NCBI RefSeq assembly: GCF_003583725.1
Contig: NZ_QXTF01000003.1
Location: 124,001 to 188,000 of the forward strand
Direction: 5' to 3'
Length of the DNA stretch: 64,000 bases
Source of the DNA: Sphingomonas edaphi
GTDB lineage: Bacteria; Pseudomonadota; Alphaproteobacteria; Sphingomonadales; Sphingomonadaceae
Below are positions 62,829-64,000 of the stretch, one piece after another. The translations under genes were made by a program, and so were the position numbers. The stretch's first letter is position 1, and every line of letters begins with the position of its first letter. The notes under the pieces are model-generated. The model ran no database searches. It worked only from the letters and a program-made list of their open reading frames with translations, and had not been told where the DNA came from.

Positions 62829-64000
62829 TCACAATCCAAAAGGATAAGTTTCTGGGGCGCCATGTGGCCGCTCGTGCCCCAGCGGCGTGACGGCGCGGCT
62901 TTCGTCAAACCAAACGAAGGCGTCATATTGGTCTCGCGGGACGCTCTGGAAATAGTGACTCTGCAGCTCGGTCTCGGGGCGATAGATGACGCCGATTGCG
63001 CGTTGCAGAATAGGCTTGGCCAGTGCTTCGCGCAGATCGTGTTTGCGGCAGTCATTCCAGACGGTCAACGAACGTGCGTGGCCGCTATGGTGGAAAGCCT
63101 GTTCAAGACTTTCGGGTCGTGATGGCCTAACCATCTTGACTTCCATCTCCGCGCCCCAGTCGCTGGCGGCCGCAACCGTGCCGCGATGTGTGCCGAAGCC
63201 GATGGCGACCATGCGATTGCTGAATGCGGCCCTGCTGAGTTCGCCGATGTTGGTCTCGCCGTACCACCCCATCGCGGTCGCAGCAGCGTCGCCAATATGA
63301 CTGTTGTGCGCCCACACGACGGCTTTGGTTCCTGGCCCGCGCGCGCTAAGTACAGCTTGCAGAGTGGCAAACATGTGGCGGTCACGCAGATTCCAGCTTT
63401 CCTTGGAATTGCGGACCATCGCCCGGTAATAACCCTCTGCCGCACGAACAATACGGGCGTTCTGGTAGGCGTCGAACCATTGCTCCCCGTCCTTGCTGAC
63501 ATAATGGAGTCTGCGATCGAGCAACGCTTGGAGCTGTGCGACTGCTTGATCTTCGCAGCGCTCAAGACCAGCATTAACCGCCAGGCCATAGTGTGATGGC
63601 TCGTCCTGCCAAGGAGTCAGACAACCGTAGCGCCATCTTGCGCGTGCGGCTTCCGCCGGGTCGACATCGTCGAGATAAGTGAGAACTGCCTCGATTGACG
63701 AACCGAGACTATAGACATCCAGCCCGTAGAAGCCGGCTTCAGCCTCTGAGGAGCGGCCCTCATTGAAGTTACGTAGCCAGTCAGCAAACGCGAGCACTTC
63801 GTGGTTGCGCCACATCCAAGTGGGAAAGCGAACGAACGGTTCGCCGGCGCGAGGACGGGATCGATGATGTCGGACGTAGCCATCGATTCGTGCGGCGTCA
63901 GGCCAGTCGGCCTCGACTGCCACAACGGTAAATCCATGGTGTTCGATTAACCACTTGGTGATCGCCGCTCGCGCCGCATAGAATTCGGACGTGCCATGCG
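62829..64000 (-). CDS. Erythromycin-esterase-like protein (5' end outside window)
   Basis: At least 390 residues, cut by the right edge. The open frame continues past 63923 to 64000: the translated edge reads HGTSEFYAARAAITKWLIEH, a core motif of the EreA/ChaN-like fold (active-site His of SHGT). Further matches are VVAVEADWPDAARIDGYVR, VVWAHNSHIGDAAATAMG and the C-terminal QYDAFVWFDESRAVTPL. The family is mostly of unknown substrate and is not necessarily a resistance gene. It is probably the first gene of an operon with the hydrolase and Pro-rich peptide. Confidence 0.85.
   Translation of the reverse strand, partial: HGTSEFYAARAAITKWLIEHHGFTVVAVEADWPDAARIDGYVRHHRSRPRAGEPFVRFPTWMWRNHEVLAFADWLRNFNEGRSSEAEAGFYGLDVYSLGSSIEAVLTYLDDVDPAEAARARWRYGCLTPWQDEPSHYGLAVNAGLERCEDQAVAQLQALLDRRLHYVSKDGEQWFDAYQNARIVRAAEGYYRAMVRNSKESWNLRDRHMFATLQAVLSARGPGTKAVVWAHNSHIGDAAATAMGWYGETNIGELSRAAFSNRMVAIGFGTHRGTVAAASDWGAEMEVKMVRPSRPESLEQAFHHSGHARSLTVWNDCRKHDLREALAKPILQRAIGVIYRPETELQSHYFQSVPRDQYDAFVWFDESRAVTPLGHERPHGAPETYPFGL

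Overview
The window is GC-rich, densely packed bacterial DNA. The family mix (paired TonB-system ExbD proteins, a large TonB-dependent receptor, TamA/TamB, PhaZ, type I AMP nucleosidase, PilZ proteins, HWE-type histidine kinase, GTG-started glnB) fits an alphaproteobacterium, most likely Sphingomonadales (Sphingomonas-like). The genus is an inference from gene content only. All functional names come from motif and family recognition by eye; no database search was run.

Layout. 0-2 kb: exbB-exbD-exbD energising operon with a strong terminator. 2-16 kb: mixed housekeeping and membrane genes: a gene of unknown function, an MsbA-like ABC exporter, intracellular PHA depolymerase, a CxxC/TPR secreted protein, a DHA2 drug exporter with a coupled small gene, DUF4126, a HExxH lipoprotein, a thiolase plus MaoC hydratase pair, MscS, topoisomerase IB and a PfpI-like protein. 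16-23 kb: two small conserved-looking genes, then the tamA-tamB outer-membrane assembly pair. 23-27 kb: PutP-like and MHS-family transporters and a tandem PilZ protein. 27-33 kb: glnB-xre-glnA nitrogen operon with a terminator-like hairpin before glnA, a nucleotidyltransferase, map, a DUF5694-like protein, a CinA/MoaB-like protein and tRNA-Gly(CCC). 33-36.6 kb: TonB-dependent receptor and a YhhQ-type preQ0/preQ1 transporter. 36.7-44.8 kb: a nucleoside/nucleotide scavenging block (adenosine kinase, LOG phosphoribohydrolase, NupC, a 2OG-Fe(II) oxygenase, cytidine deaminase, 5'-nucleotidase lipoprotein, AMP nucleosidase). 44.8-49.4 kb: MarR-EmrA-EmrB efflux operon, DUF167, and a TPR/glycosyltransferase-like protein.

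49.5-62 kb is accessory in character. It starts with a minimal tyrosine recombinase and continues with short orphan genes (secreted proteins, lipoproteins, small membrane proteins, PilZ, a TonB-C domain protein), CorA, a PAS-GAF-HWE kinase and a winged-helix regulator with a membrane partner. The spacers here carry a degenerate family of about 90-140 bp elements with inverted ends of the type CTAATG(A/T)CCGC. I found no other family members elsewhere in the window. The last 2 kb hold a dienelactone-hydrolase-like protein and an erythromycin-esterase-like protein that runs off the right edge.

How it fits together: exbBD can power the TonB receptor; TamA/TamB serve outer-membrane biogenesis; the purine/pyrimidine block can take nucleotides from the periplasm through nucleosides to free base and ribose-5-phosphate; glnB/glnA form the nitrogen node. 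The most novel observations are the intergenic repeat family, the oxygenase embedded in the nucleoside block, the glnB-xre-glnA arrangement, and several convergent gene pairs that share stop codons through CTAG/TTAG.
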